This document shows positions 50,395 through 60,100 of a stretch of DNA of 64,000 bases, in pieces. How positions within the stretch are numbered: position 1 is the first letter of the stretch; each line of letters opens with the position of its first letter. Under the pieces are notes generated by a model. It had not been told where the DNA came from. It made no database searches and saw only the letters and a list, made by a program, of their open reading frames with translations. Made by a program: the position numbers and the translations under genes. The stretch covers positions 67,001-131,000 of the forward strand of contig NC_090163.1 of assembly GCF_017916325.1 (NCBI RefSeq), given 5' to 3'. This DNA comes from Leishmania martiniquensis (Eukaryota; Euglenozoa; Kinetoplastea; Trypanosomatida; Trypanosomatidae).

Positions 50395-50645
50395 GCGGCC
50401 AGCGCCGCGCGCGCTGCGTTTCTTTCGGTTTTCTTGGTGCTTCTTTGTGTGGTGCTTTCGCCCGTTCCCTGTTCGCTGGCGGCGGCGCGCACGCCCGCCT
50501 TCCGGGCCCCGCCGCCGTTCCCGAAAACGCGCCAGCGCCCCGCCCCCCTCCGCCACGGCCCACCGGGCCCTCCCCCGGCCGCCCAAGCCCCGCCGGCGGA
50601 GGCCCCCCCGATGAGAACCGGCGCCACGCGCCCCCCCAAACCGCC
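50395..50645. other. convergent strand-switch region, GC-rich
   Basis: The last + gene and the first - gene end tail to tail here. The right 170 bp (about 50,475-50,640) are extremely GC-rich, with many C-runs on + and hence G-runs on - (runs of 4 to 8). Convergent strand switches in trypanosomatids are transcription-termination zones that often carry base J and, in some chromosomes, tRNA genes. No tRNA is visible here. Confidence 0.8.
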
Positions 50646-51509
50646 TCAAAACCCGACGACGCACCCCACCTCCGCGCCGCATTCGCAGAGCATCCAGCGG
50701 TACGACTGGGCGTCCGGTGGCTCGTTGAGAGCGCCTATTTGGCGGATGAGATGCTGGGCGATGCACGCGCCGGCTATTGTATCTCGAACGCAGTCTGTCG
50801 GGTGCGCGCCGTTGGCACCGCTCTGCAGCACTTGCTGGACATCCGTGGCGGTCAGCTGCTGGAGTTGCAACCGGTCCACCAACTCGTACGCCTTCGCCGC
50901 GGCCGCGACGAATCCGAGGGCCACGGCGTCTTCCCGCAGGTGCAGCGCCAAGATGGCTCTCTGGTAGCCACGCGGCTTCATGGCCAAGAAACTCGGTTCT
51001 GCCACAAGGCAGCGCCACTGCTCCGCTAAGGAACGCCCCGGCAGCCGCTGATAGAGAAAAAGCGCCAGTACGGTGGGACCGCACTTGACGTGGAGTGCGA
51101 CGATGTCAGCGCCAGGAGAGGCAGCGGGCGCGTGCGGTCCGGCGTCCTCTACGGAGCCAACGGCAGCCACCGTCACCCGTGCTCCCGTAGAGTCGTCCAG
51201 CTTCTGTACCGCGTCGTACACGGCCACGTACGGGTTCAGGCGCCGCAGCGCTGCAAGCGCGCGAGTGCCACGCGTGCAACCTACCTCGCCCTGCATCAAG
51301 TAGTTGGTGTGCACGTCGGATTCCGTTACAGAGCCTTCATCCGTGACTGCCACCGCGCGCACCCCAGCCAGAACCAAATTCTTCGCTGCCTCTGCGGCGG
51401 CTCCGGCAACGCCGTGCAGCGCGACGCTTGTATGCATCAGCTGCTGCTGGGTTGACTTGCCCCAGAGTCGAATTTGGCGGTCGTACCGCACCGCCTCCGC
51501 ATCGCTCAT
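50646..51509 (-). CDS. AOS1-like E1 regulatory subunit (SUMO/NEDD8 activation)
   Basis: The 287-residue product begins MSDAEAVRYDRQIRLWG, the signature of the non-catalytic half of heterodimeric E1 enzymes. A Rossmann adenylation fold follows (VALHGVAGAAAEAAKNLVLAG, VTDEGSVTESDVHTNYLM). The glycine motif is weakened (G-V-A-G-A-A). The C-terminus (YRWMLCECGAEVGCVV) fits the last strands of SAE1/AOS1, so the gene is complete. AOS1 pairs with UBA2 to activate SUMO; the NEDD8 partner ULA1 is the alternative, but it is much longer. A frame extension to 51563 exists, but 51509 gives the family start. It is the terminal gene of the - array. Confidence 0.82.
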   Translation of the reverse strand: MSDAEAVRYDRQIRLWGKSTQQQLMHTSVALHGVAGAAAEAAKNLVLAGVRAVAVTDEGSVTESDVHTNYLMQGEVGCTRGTRALAALRRLNPYVAVYDAVQKLDDSTGARVTVAAVGSVEDAGPHAPAASPGADIVALHVKCGPTVLALFLYQRLPGRSLAEQWRCLVAEPSFLAMKPRGYQRAILALHLREDAVALGFVAAAAKAYELVDRLQLQQLTATDVQQVLQSGANGAHPTDCVRDTIAGACIAQHLIRQIGALNEPPDAQSYRWMLCECGAEVGCVVGF

Positions 51510-52310
51510 GACTGCGGCGACGAGTGGCGTAGAGGGAGGGTGAACGGTGAACAAGGAGGGCAAGGGAAGTCGGTGTACTGCTGCTGTCTACGAACAACAC
51601 CTTTGCGCCCGATGCTCGACGCGGGAGGCAATACGCATCGATGTGCAGAGGACAAAAGAGAATGCGCCGGAGGAGAGGAGGAGTTAGACGACGGCGTAGG
51701 TGCGATGTCAGGGAGTGGGAAGGAAGCATGGGCACTGTCACAACGCGCATGCGCACTTCATTCTGCGGCGCACAGCGACGTCGCGGATGGTGATACTATG
51801 CACGAGGAAGTGAAAGAACGCGTTACCGTGTTGTCACACCAGCCGACGCCGAATTCCGTCTCTTTTTTCTCTCGCTGAGTTTACACTTGGGGCTAATGAG
51901 CAGCCAGCGAAGTTTCTCTTCTACGCTCCCGCTTCTCTGCTGCCGAGCACACAACGCGAGCCGAGCGCCCCCCACCTCTCTGCACGGCCGGGCCCGGCCC
52001 GTCTCGCACAACACACGGGCACCAGCGCCGCGTGGGGTGCCAAAGGAGGCGTGCAGACATCGGCAGCGCTACATCGCACCGGCGCCCCTGCGTCATACGT
52101 GCTCGGTCCTGCCACCGCCAGAAGTGGATCGGCCTCTAGTAAGGAGAAAGGGGGAAGGGGAGCCTTGCCCACTCCCCCCTCCCCGAGAGACACCATGCAG
52201 CGAGAGGGGTGTGTGTCTCCCCGCCCAGCCACCCTCTCTCCACCTACCTGGTATTGGGGCAGCCGTTAACGCAACGCTATGGTGAACGACTGCAATGCAT
52301 AGCTTTTTGT
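51510..52310. other. intergenic with repeat copy D
   Basis: Holds repeat copy D (51928-52243, - strand). The remainder is purine-rich on +, that is pyrimidine-rich on the - strand, as expected for the 5' flank of the AOS1-like gene. Confidence 0.6.
51928..52243 (-). repeat. interspersed repeat, copy D (short form)
   Basis: The copy is on the - strand and lacks the same 121 bp as copy B. It is also shortened at both ends relative to copy C: it stops after gagaagcggg on one side and at ggtggagagagggtgg on the other. It lies 67 bp past the stop of the 204-residue - strand gene, so it falls in that gene's proximal 3' UTR, in sense. Confidence 0.82.
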
Positions 52311-52925
52311 TCACAAGTCGTAAGCGCCACCGGCTATGATGTCCTGTACCCAACTGCACGGTCGCGAACAGAAACCGAGCTGGGCATCCGCCAGCTTGTT
52401 TCGGTCGCGTAACAGCTCCTGCCATTCAGACACCTGCAGCATCCACTTCCGTTGCAAAGCCTCACACGCCATCCACACACCCGACGTCAGAGCATCGTCG
52501 TCGTGCGGGGCATCTTCCATGAGTGGGCTGTACGCGCTGTGGACGAGGTCCGTGTGGGTTTGTGGCAGAGACGCGCACAACGCATGCTCGAAGAACACGC
52601 GTAGCGCTTCGCCGCTGAGGTACAAGCCACGGCACACATGCGATATGGCCAGTGTGGGCACAGGGGAGCGCGACAGCGCGGCCAGCATTGTGGCAAAGCG
52701 CGTGACAGTCGCACCGCTGCGAGCTCGCTCATTGGCACAGGTGCGGCTCCAAGACCCCAGGATGGACCACGCAGTTTCGACCCGCTCGCAGCAGGCGATC
52801 GCCGCAACGCGCTCGGCATACTCGGTGGTGTGAGCACGGCCCGCGAAAGCGACCTCGGATACAAGGCCGCATAGGAGCACGGCAGATACCACCCCATGCA
52901 GCCATCCTCCACGATGGGCTGTCAT
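52311..52925 (-). CDS. orphan protein with N-terminal hydrophobic segment
   Basis: The 204-residue frame starts with ATG at 52925. The N-terminus (MTAHRGGWLHGVVSAVLLCG, then LVSEVAFAGRA) looks like a signal peptide or anchor with possible cleavage after AFAGRA. The rest is helical with ten or more Cys, Trp and Arg residues and no known motif; a second candidate start is MLAALSRSP. It fits the - array in direction and spacing. I rate it a real gene on composition, but without homology support. Confidence 0.6.
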   Translation of the reverse strand: MTAHRGGWLHGVVSAVLLCGLVSEVAFAGRAHTTEYAERVAAIACCERVETAWSILGSWSRTCANERARSGATVTRFATMLAALSRSPVPTLAISHVCRGLYLSGEALRVFFEHALCASLPQTHTDLVHSAYSPLMEDAPHDDDALTSGVWMACEALQRKWMLQVSEWQELLRDRNKLADAQLGFCSRPCSWVQDIIAGGAYDL

Positions 52926-53551
52926 CGAGAGTACTTGGTCGTCTTCCCCCTTGTTTTAATGCACAGTCTGGCAATGGGCGGTACGTTATGCACAGAAGAC
53001 AGACGCGAGATCCGACATCGAGAACGCGAAGTTGATGCGATAGAGAACAAAGGTTTGGCTCCGCAGAAGGGAGCAGAGGCGGGGAGCAGTCAACGCATGC
53101 AAAAGCACTTCTTCCACCCTCCCTGCCTTCCCGCTGGCACGTGCGACAGGTTCTGGCAGCGACCCGTGCAAAGGGGTCCAGAGCTCGGGCTCCGTGTCCC
53201 GTGGCCGAGCAGCAGACCCTCGTGCTACGTGCACGCGAGCTGCCTGCACGCGCAGAAGAGTAGACATCCGTTGCTACCGTTGAAGTGCTTCTTTAGCGCT
53301 GGAGCGTCGCGAATCCCTCAGGCACCCGAAACGTCTAAGCACACACACACACACACAGCCAATGAAAGCAAAAAGGGGGCGAGGGGTTGGTGAGTAGGGA
53401 AGCACATGTGCCATAGCGTGCGAGGAGCAATGCACTGTAGTGCATCGCCGTCCGTCGCACAAAGAATGGCGCGCGAGGGTGAGAAGGATGAAAGGCATGG
53501 AGTAAAATGACCACACAGCGGCCTCGATGGATGAGGGGAGGGCGGATGCAG
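52926..53551. other. intergenic, no supported gene
   Basis: Contains a CA run on + (53,340-53,357), which is TG in the sense of the - array. No convincing frame is present. Confidence 0.6.
53340..53357 (-). repeat. CA/TG microsatellite
   Basis: An 18 bp CA run on the + strand lies in the 3' flank of the saccharopine dehydrogenase-like gene. Confidence 0.85.
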
Positions 53552-54730
53552 CTACTGCCCCTTTTTCGACCTTGCTGCGCCATCAACAGTAATTGTGCTG
53601 ATGCTGATACCGGCGTCACGGCAGCGGCGCACCAGCTCATCGCCAAAGGCGTAGGCTGGTGTCAGGAGACCACCCTTGAGCGAATGCTTGCGCGCCAACG
53701 TCAGTGCACTCATGGCACACTCGCCAAGGAACAGCGCCGTGGCGGTATAGGCGTCTTCCCGGGCCGACAGGGTTGTCTCGACCCGCTTACCAGAGGTCGT
53801 CTCGCCCACAAAGTCGCAGCGGAAGTCAGATTTGGCCATGGCCTCGTCGGATGGGCCAATACCCGTGCCGCTGAAGTACTTGCGGAGCATCCAGCGGCGC
53901 AGCGGTGCAATCATGATCGCCATGACCGCCGCATACGACACAAGCGTGAGGTGCAGCACACGCGCCAAGGAACCCTCCATGGACTCCATGTACACGGCCG
54001 ATGATCCCATGAGGCTGTTGGTGCGCCGCACCAACTTCTCATCACACGAGGCGGTGAGGAAGACACCGGTGAAGCGCCCATTCTCGTACCACACACCGTG
54101 GCGCGTGGGGGTACTCTTGGGCTGAACGTCTGATTTGGATACCAGCGCCAGAGGGCTCATATCCTCCTTCGTCATCCTCTCTATCACACACGCTACCGAG
54201 TTCATTGTGCCATTCGATGCACCAGCCGGATGGCCTTTAAAGTAACCGCGAACCACCGCCACCCCATCCCCAGCCTCGCGGTGAACAAGGTAGTTACCGA
54301 GGTCTGCAGGGACGCAGTCGAAGCCGCAGCAAGGCACGATCGCCACGCCCTTCGTTGCTGCGACCTCGTGGTACGCAGCAATCGCGCGGCGTACAAACGG
54401 GATTTCTCCCGTGCAGTCAACATAGTGGGTGCCGTTGCGGACGCACGCGTCAACAACGGGCATGCCAACCAGCGTAAAAGGGCCCATACAAGAAATTACA
54501 CACGTCGTCTGCGCGCACGCCGCATCCACCGTCGCTGGATTCTCGGCGTCCACCACAAACGTGGGCAATTCGATGCCCAGCTCCTCCTTGAGAGCTGCCA
54601 GCTTGGCCGCGCTGCGGCCAGCGATTCCCCAGCGCTCCTTCAGCTCCCGCTTTCGTGCCAGGTAGCGGCAGGTGAGCCGGCCTGTGAAACCTGTGGCACC
54701 CATCACCAGAATGTCCAGCTTTGGCGCCAT
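53552..54730 (-). CDS. saccharopine dehydrogenase-like oxidoreductase (SCCPDH family)
   Basis: The 392-residue product has an N-terminal NAD(P)-binding fold with GATGFTG at 11-17 and RSAAKL after the second strand. Family motifs are GPFTLVG at 83-89, YVDCTGE at 103-109 and CGFDCVPADLG at 135-145. A hydrophobic segment near 290 (SYAAVMAIMIAPL) may anchor it to membranes or lipid droplets, as in animal SCCPDH. Despite the name, this subfamily is not known to make lysine-pathway saccharopine; the substrate is unknown. The frame opens with GTG at 54901, but 54730 is the first ATG, directly before the Rossmann strand. Confidence 0.9.
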   Translation of the reverse strand: MAPKLDILVMGATGFTGRLTCRYLARKRELKERWGIAGRSAAKLAALKEELGIELPTFVVDAENPATVDAACAQTTCVISCMGPFTLVGMPVVDACVRNGTHYVDCTGEIPFVRRAIAAYHEVAATKGVAIVPCCGFDCVPADLGNYLVHREAGDGVAVVRGYFKGHPAGASNGTMNSVACVIERMTKEDMSPLALVSKSDVQPKSTPTRHGVWYENGRFTGVFLTASCDEKLVRRTNSLMGSSAVYMESMEGSLARVLHLTLVSYAAVMAIMIAPLRRWMLRKYFSGTGIGPSDEAMAKSDFRCDFVGETTSGKRVETTLSAREDAYTATALFLGECAMSALTLARKHSLKGGLLTPAYAFGDELVRRCRDAGISISTITVDGAARSKKGQ

Positions 54731-57322
54731 CTCCCTTGTAGAGCTTTCTGTCTCCGTTTTCCCGCGCAGGGCCAAGGAGCACGCCACTGAAGACAATTCA
54801 ACGAGATGAGGAGATAAACGACCCGCCGTGCGGCGCGTCGACGAGACAAAGAAGTCACACTGGAGAAGAGTGCCCAAGTAGAAGCTGTCGAACACACTCA
54901 CACTGAGCGTCCACCTTTGAAAAAAAAAACTGTGCGCCTGCTGTAGCGGTGTGTGTGGCTGCGTATGTGACGCAACATGAAATACCGATGAGGACGAGAG
55001 AGAGAAGAGGCAATCATTGCGTAGATGCAGTTACAGAGGTGCGCTCGTGCGTTGAATAGCCTAGAGCACACAAAGGACAGATATAGCAGTTCCAATGGGA
55101 GAAGAAATGCGTCCATCCTCCCTTTTCTCAGTGAGCCCGCTTCTCTGCCGCCGAGCACACAACGCGAGCCGAGCGCCCCCCACCTCTCTGCACGGCCGGG
55201 CCCGGCCCGTCTCGCACAACACACGGGCACCAGCGCCGCGTGGGGTGCCAAAGGAGGCGTGCAGATGCGCGTGGCAGTGGGTGCGCCGGCGTCGCTGCCC
55301 GTGCGCGGCCTCTGCCTCAAGCGCCACCTACCCACCTACCCACGCACACACGCACCGCTTCACGCGATGCCTCGCAGCCGCGCCGACATCGGCAGCGCTA
55401 CATCGCACCGGCGCCCCTGCGTCATACGTGCTCGGTCCTGCCACCGCCAGAAGTGGATCGGCCTCTAGTAAGGAGAAAGGGGGAAGGGGAGCCTTGCCCA
55501 CTCCCCCCTCCCCGAGAGACACCATGCAGCGAGAGGGGTGTGTGTCTCCCCCCCAGTCACCCTCTCTCCGCCTTCCCGCTGTCGAGGAGGGGGCGGGCAC
55601 ACGCACGTGCGAAACGGTCACAGATGAGGAGGGAAAGGAGTCGGAGCCAAAAGAGCAGACGTGGAGAGGCAGAGACGAGACGTTGCGGAAACGATGCAGG
55701 CGTGGTCGGCGGAGGGCCGCAGCAAGAGGGGGAGAGGAGCCGATGGCGGGCACGGGGGTGGGGAGAGAGAGGTCTTGGAGGGAAGGGGTCAACCACAGGG
55801 ACGTGACAGTGCCGCAGCTGTTGCTCAGAGTCTGCGACGCTGGCGAGGAAAAGTCATGGGATGCTGCAGACGCGAGGAAAACAGAAGCGATACCAACACA
55901 AAGGAGAGGAGAGTCACAAGCGCGTTCGCTGCGGTGGCGTGGTTGCGTGCAGGGGGAGGGGGAGGCCGAGGCGCCCTCCGCGATGTTCGAAGATGGGTGC
56001 CGAACACAGTCAGTGGTGAGGGTAGGGAAGAGCCACTGGAAACGAAGAAGAGTGTAGATAGGCAGCTGGCCAAAGAGCAAAGACAGATATGGCACCCCTC
56101 TGAACGTCTGCTCGGCGTTGTAGGGGAGAGGGAAGCGGGTGGGTGGGGAGGGGGCAGCACAAAGAAAATGCCACGAGATGTGAGTGTGTGTGCGTGGGGG
56201 GGGACCTCGTGGCGGTGTGGCATCAGAAGGGAGAAACGTAAAGTGGGCCAACGTGAGCACAAGCGCCGCCGGGCCTGCCGCTGCTCTCTCAGCGCCAAAC
56301 GCCATGCTTGAAGGTGAAGAGCCCCGCTGCAAGGATTCCGCCACGCCAGCGCCGCGCTGAACCGTATCGGGCACGGGGAGAGAGGTCACGGGGAAGATGC
56401 GGGTGCACTGCGCGCTATTGTGCGGCGTCTTTCTCTTGCATGTGTGTGTGTATGTGTCTTCACCCTCTTCGATTTCAAGTGTTGGAACATAAAAGGGAAG
56501 AGGGGATAACTCCAGGGAAGGCGGCCGGCACACCTCCGTTCAGCTTTGAGGGGGAGGAGTGGGGAAGTTTACCTAGAGGCAAGCCAACACCCGAGCATCA
56601 GCGCAACAATATGCGGCCGTGGCAGTCGGCACAGTGGCCAGGCAGCCTCAGCGAGCAGCAGCCAACATCTTTTTGCGGGATACACGCGCGCGAGACAGAG
56701 ACAACTAATGCGAGCCCGGGTGGGGCGCGGGTGGAGACCACCAGAGGAAAATGAGAGAGGCGCACGCAGAGGGACAAAGGTGAGGGGGGCAGTCTAGGGG
56801 ATCTCGTAGAAAATAACAGGAGCAAGAACACCAAAAATGTCCTGACAAAGAGAGGCTACTCACTCCTGTGTTGGCTCTCGTGCGGCGGTCTGTGACTCCC
56901 CCCTCCCCCTCCGTCTCCTCACCACCTCTTCCTTATCCAACCGCTTCCAGCAGTATCCGCTAACTCATCGCGAGGAAGGTGCCGGGAGAGAGGTACGTGG
57001 CGAGGTTCGCAATAGCGAGAGAGGAATGGTGGGGTGGGGAAGGGGGCCGCGCGCACACTTGCGTCTGCGCCATCTGAACAGGAAAACGAGAAGAATAAAA
57101 AAATACAGAAAAAAGTGAAGGGCAGAGCCCATCAGCGGAGAGGCACACGGCCCGCGGCGACACCATCAGCAAACACACGGCAGCAGTACCACCATCATCA
57201 CCATCACAGAAACACAGCGTGCAGGGCCCACGTATGCTCGCATGCCGACGGGGACGTCGACACAACTTGCGTACATGCGACGCGTGCGCGAGCGAGGAGA
57301 TGCGTAAGAGAGAACGGCACCG
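54731..57322. other. 2.6 kb gap with repeat copy E
   Basis: The + strand is strongly G/A-rich here, so the - strand is pyrimidine-rich, matching leftward transcription. Repeat copy E occupies 55121-55586. A 401-codon - frame (55328-56533) is Ser/Pro/Leu-rich translation of pyrimidine tract and repeat and is rejected. No other gene is seen. Confidence 0.6.
55121..55586 (-). repeat. interspersed repeat, copy E (long form)
   Basis: The copy on the - strand retains the 121 bp segment and the full left end (cgacagcgggaaggcgg in sense), but ends early on the other side after cactgagaaaaggg. It lies 390 bp upstream of the start of the SCCPDH-like gene and 1.7 kb past the stop of the coiled-coil gene. 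It is again in sense with its array. Confidence 0.85.
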
Positions 57323-60100
57323 TCATCGGTTGTACTGCTTATTAATGCTCGCCTTCAGCGCGTCTAGCCTCTTCTGCTCTTGCAGCAGCTCTGCCTGTAC
57401 GTCAGCCAGGCGTCGCTTCTCCGCTAGAATCGTCTGCTGACCGCGAGCCTTTTCCAATGCCTCCTGCTCCATTCGCCGCTCACGTTCCTCTGTCTCGCGG
57501 CGGGAGGATTGCTCGTACATCGCTTCCTTCTCCTTCTCCGCCGCATACAGGGACTCCTGCTGCAGTAATCTTTTGGAGGCGTCCCTGGCGTCGCGCTCTA
57601 CTGCAGCAAAGCGCTCGTGAGCGGCGTCGCGGCGGTGCCCGGCGCGGTCGATGACAGCGACGAGAAAGTCCATGGCAGCGGCTGAGAGTGGAGCAGCGCA
57701 GACTGGGCTGCCAAGGGTTTGCAGCACGAGTTCGCGGCGCAGGTTGTGCGTGCACCCGACGTCTCGACTCGTCACCGCCGCACCCGACTTTCTCTGAGTA
57801 GTGTTTGCCGCGTCGCCATGAAACGCGAGAAACTCCGTGGGGTCGTACAAGCGCTTGTCTTCCTGCATGTACTCCTGGCGACACCGCAGCTCCTCCAGAA
57901 TGCACTGCTCCAGTGCCTCAATGAGCCGCAGCTCTTCTTCACGCTGTTGGTGCGCTGCCAAGTTGTACCACTGTCCCACCTGCTCGTAGAAGCACGCGCG
58001 CGCTGTAGCCTCCGCTGCTGCCACCTCGCAGAGCTGCGTCTGGAGTGCGGCCTCCGCTGCATAGCGCGCAGAAAGTTCCATCGCCGTCCGCACCGCTGCT
58101 CTGTCAGCGACCTCATCGCGAGCGACACGTGCACGCTGTTGCGTTTCTTCGTACAAAAGCTCCAAGCGGCTTCGGTAGTGGAAGGCGTCGATTGCGCGGT
58201 AGCGCTGCGCGTTCTCCTCACTGCACAAGCGCTCCCATTCCTGCGCCTCCTCTCGGGTAAGTCGCTCAAGACCTTCGATGGCGCTGCGCGTTGCCATGGT
58301 GCGCGCCCGGTGCTCTTGCGCAGCTCGCTCCTCGACTGCCTTGCATGTGCGAGCGAAGGCGACGCAGAGCTGTTGCCAGGCTTGCTGCTCCTGTCGGCAC
58401 ATGGCGCTGCGAGCAGGCCGTTCGCTATCCACGAGGTCCAGCCTGGCAACACGCTTCGCTTCACACCACCGCACCAACACCTCCTCCTCCGCTGCCATAT
58501 GTGACAGTAGGCTAAAGCGGGCAGCGTGCTCCTCCCGGGCGAGCACCTCCACAGCGCTTTCGGCGCATGCGCACAGCTCGGCTCGCGCACGTACCTTCGC
58601 CACAGCCCGCTGCGCCACAGCCACCTCATCGCTCGCGGCAGCCTTGTACAGCGCCTCGCGGGCGAGAGATTCCTCAGCGGCGAGGACCGACTCCTTCTCG
58701 TGCAGACAGCGGTGCAATAGTGCCGCCCTCGCCTCTTCCTTTTGCGCCATCCACACTCGGCGGCCGGCGGCCTCGTCGCGCTCCCTGACTATCAGGGCTG
58801 TGAAGGCTGCATCTTCTTCGCGCCGGATGTTGCAGAGAGTGTCAAGCGCGAGGAGGAGCTCAGAGTGACGACGATCAGCTCGATCAGCCTCGGCGGCGTT
58901 GACAAAGTCTTCATCCGCCTTCATGTCCAGAAACAGCGCATGGTAGCCGTGCTCAGCCGCTTCGCGGATGCGCTGCCGCTGCAACGCCTCAGTTGTGCAG
59001 AGGGCAGCTCGTTGACGCTCCAGGATGCGGTGGCACTCTTCCATGTAGTCCGCCTCCTCCATCCGTTCCTCACGGAGTCGCATGCGAGTAGCGGCTTCCG
59101 CCGCGGCGATATCACGCCTGCCCTGCTCGGCTAGCGCGAGCAGCGCGCACCGTTGCCGAGCATGCTCACGAAGCATCTCACGGTCAGCGGCAGCCAGCGC
59201 AGCCAACGTCTCCAGCCCCGCAACGTGCTGGCAGACCAGCCCCTCCCTACTCTCCGAGTAACTCTCGCAGAAGCGGTACTGCTCGGCGACGTGCTCACAC
59301 ATGACGTTGCGGCACTCCACCTCCTGCGCCTGTAATCGATGTCGTTGAGAGGACTCGTTGTACCGCAGCGCCTCACGCGTCGTGGCTTCCCGTTGGTGCA
59401 ATCGCATCATCTGCGTTGTGCAGGCGTAATGCCGGGACAACCCGGCAAAACCCTCGCGCTCTCTCGCCAATGTCGCATGACGGGCAGCCACCTCACTCGA
59501 CTGTAAAGCAAGAAGCAGCACGTGCTGATCGACCGCGCTCACCAGCGTCAAGCGCTGAGCTTGTTCTTCTTTGCACAGCTGCTGCCGGTGCGCCGCCTCC
59601 TGCATCACAACACGCACGGTGTGCCGTTGAATCAACTCAGACGTGTGGAGGCTCTCCCACCACAATTCGTACCGCCCCACCAGCCGCACTCGTTGACGGC
59701 TTTCTTCGCCGCGTAGTTCATCCGTGTTGCGGGCACGCTTGGCGCGCTCGTATGGCGTGTTGAGACGCAGGCTCTCCAGCTTCTGCTTCTTGGCTGCTGG
59801 GTCGACCTTGACGCTGCATGCGTCACACCCCAGCTGCCCGCATACGAGGCAGCGACTGCACGATGGGTACTGCCACCCTACCGGCGGTGGGGTGCTGGAG
59901 CAGCGTTCTCGCACGGTGGCTACCACTGGTGTGGCAGGCGGCGACACTGTTGGGGACACCAGTGGCAGCGCATTTTCCATAGCCTCCGTACGCGACCGGG
60001 ACGACAGCCTCGCGCTGCCACTGATGCTCTGCGATCCCGTGGAGGGGGGGCGAGGGCGACGCCGCAGCGGATGGCCGCCGTACGGGGGCAGTTGAGACAT
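57323..60100 (-). CDS. long coiled-coil protein with N-terminal Cys cluster
   Basis: The 925-residue product starts at ATG 60100 (the frame opens with GTG at 60109). Residues 1-70 are basic and Ser/Pro-rich. A compact Cys cluster (C81-x2-C84-x2-C87-x4-C92-x2-C95) could bind zinc. From about 105 to the end the protein is almost continuous Glu/Arg/Ala-rich helix, very likely coiled coil. It carries loosely repeated phrases around REE-x(n)-R and charged heptads, and ends EEQKRLDALKASINKQYNR-like. Such proteins in trypanosomatids are often cytoskeletal or flagellar, for example basal body or paraflagellar components, but the location here is unknown. It precedes a katanin-like gene in the array. 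Confidence 0.82.
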   Translation of the reverse strand: MSQLPPYGGHPLRRRPRPPSTGSQSISGSARLSSRSRTEAMENALPLVSPTVSPPATPVVATVRERCSSTPPPVGWQYPSCSRCLVCGQLGCDACSVKVDPAAKKQKLESLRLNTPYERAKRARNTDELRGEESRQRVRLVGRYELWWESLHTSELIQRHTVRVVMQEAAHRQQLCKEEQAQRLTLVSAVDQHVLLLALQSSEVAARHATLAREREGFAGLSRHYACTTQMMRLHQREATTREALRYNESSQRHRLQAQEVECRNVMCEHVAEQYRFCESYSESREGLVCQHVAGLETLAALAAADREMLREHARQRCALLALAEQGRRDIAAAEAATRMRLREERMEEADYMEECHRILERQRAALCTTEALQRQRIREAAEHGYHALFLDMKADEDFVNAAEADRADRRHSELLLALDTLCNIRREEDAAFTALIVRERDEAAGRRVWMAQKEEARAALLHRCLHEKESVLAAEESLAREALYKAAASDEVAVAQRAVAKVRARAELCACAESAVEVLAREEHAARFSLLSHMAAEEEVLVRWCEAKRVARLDLVDSERPARSAMCRQEQQAWQQLCVAFARTCKAVEERAAQEHRARTMATRSAIEGLERLTREEAQEWERLCSEENAQRYRAIDAFHYRSRLELLYEETQQRARVARDEVADRAAVRTAMELSARYAAEAALQTQLCEVAAAEATARACFYEQVGQWYNLAAHQQREEELRLIEALEQCILEELRCRQEYMQEDKRLYDPTEFLAFHGDAANTTQRKSGAAVTSRDVGCTHNLRRELVLQTLGSPVCAAPLSAAAMDFLVAVIDRAGHRRDAAHERFAAVERDARDASKRLLQQESLYAAEKEKEAMYEQSSRRETEERERRMEQEALEKARGQQTILAEKRRLADVQAELLQEQKRLDALKASINKQYNR

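Noticed and set aside
55328..56533. 401-codon - strand frame
   Set aside because: It translates a pyrimidine tract and part of repeat copy E; Ser/Pro/Leu/Thr-rich, no motif, and the repeat part is shared with other non-coding loci.
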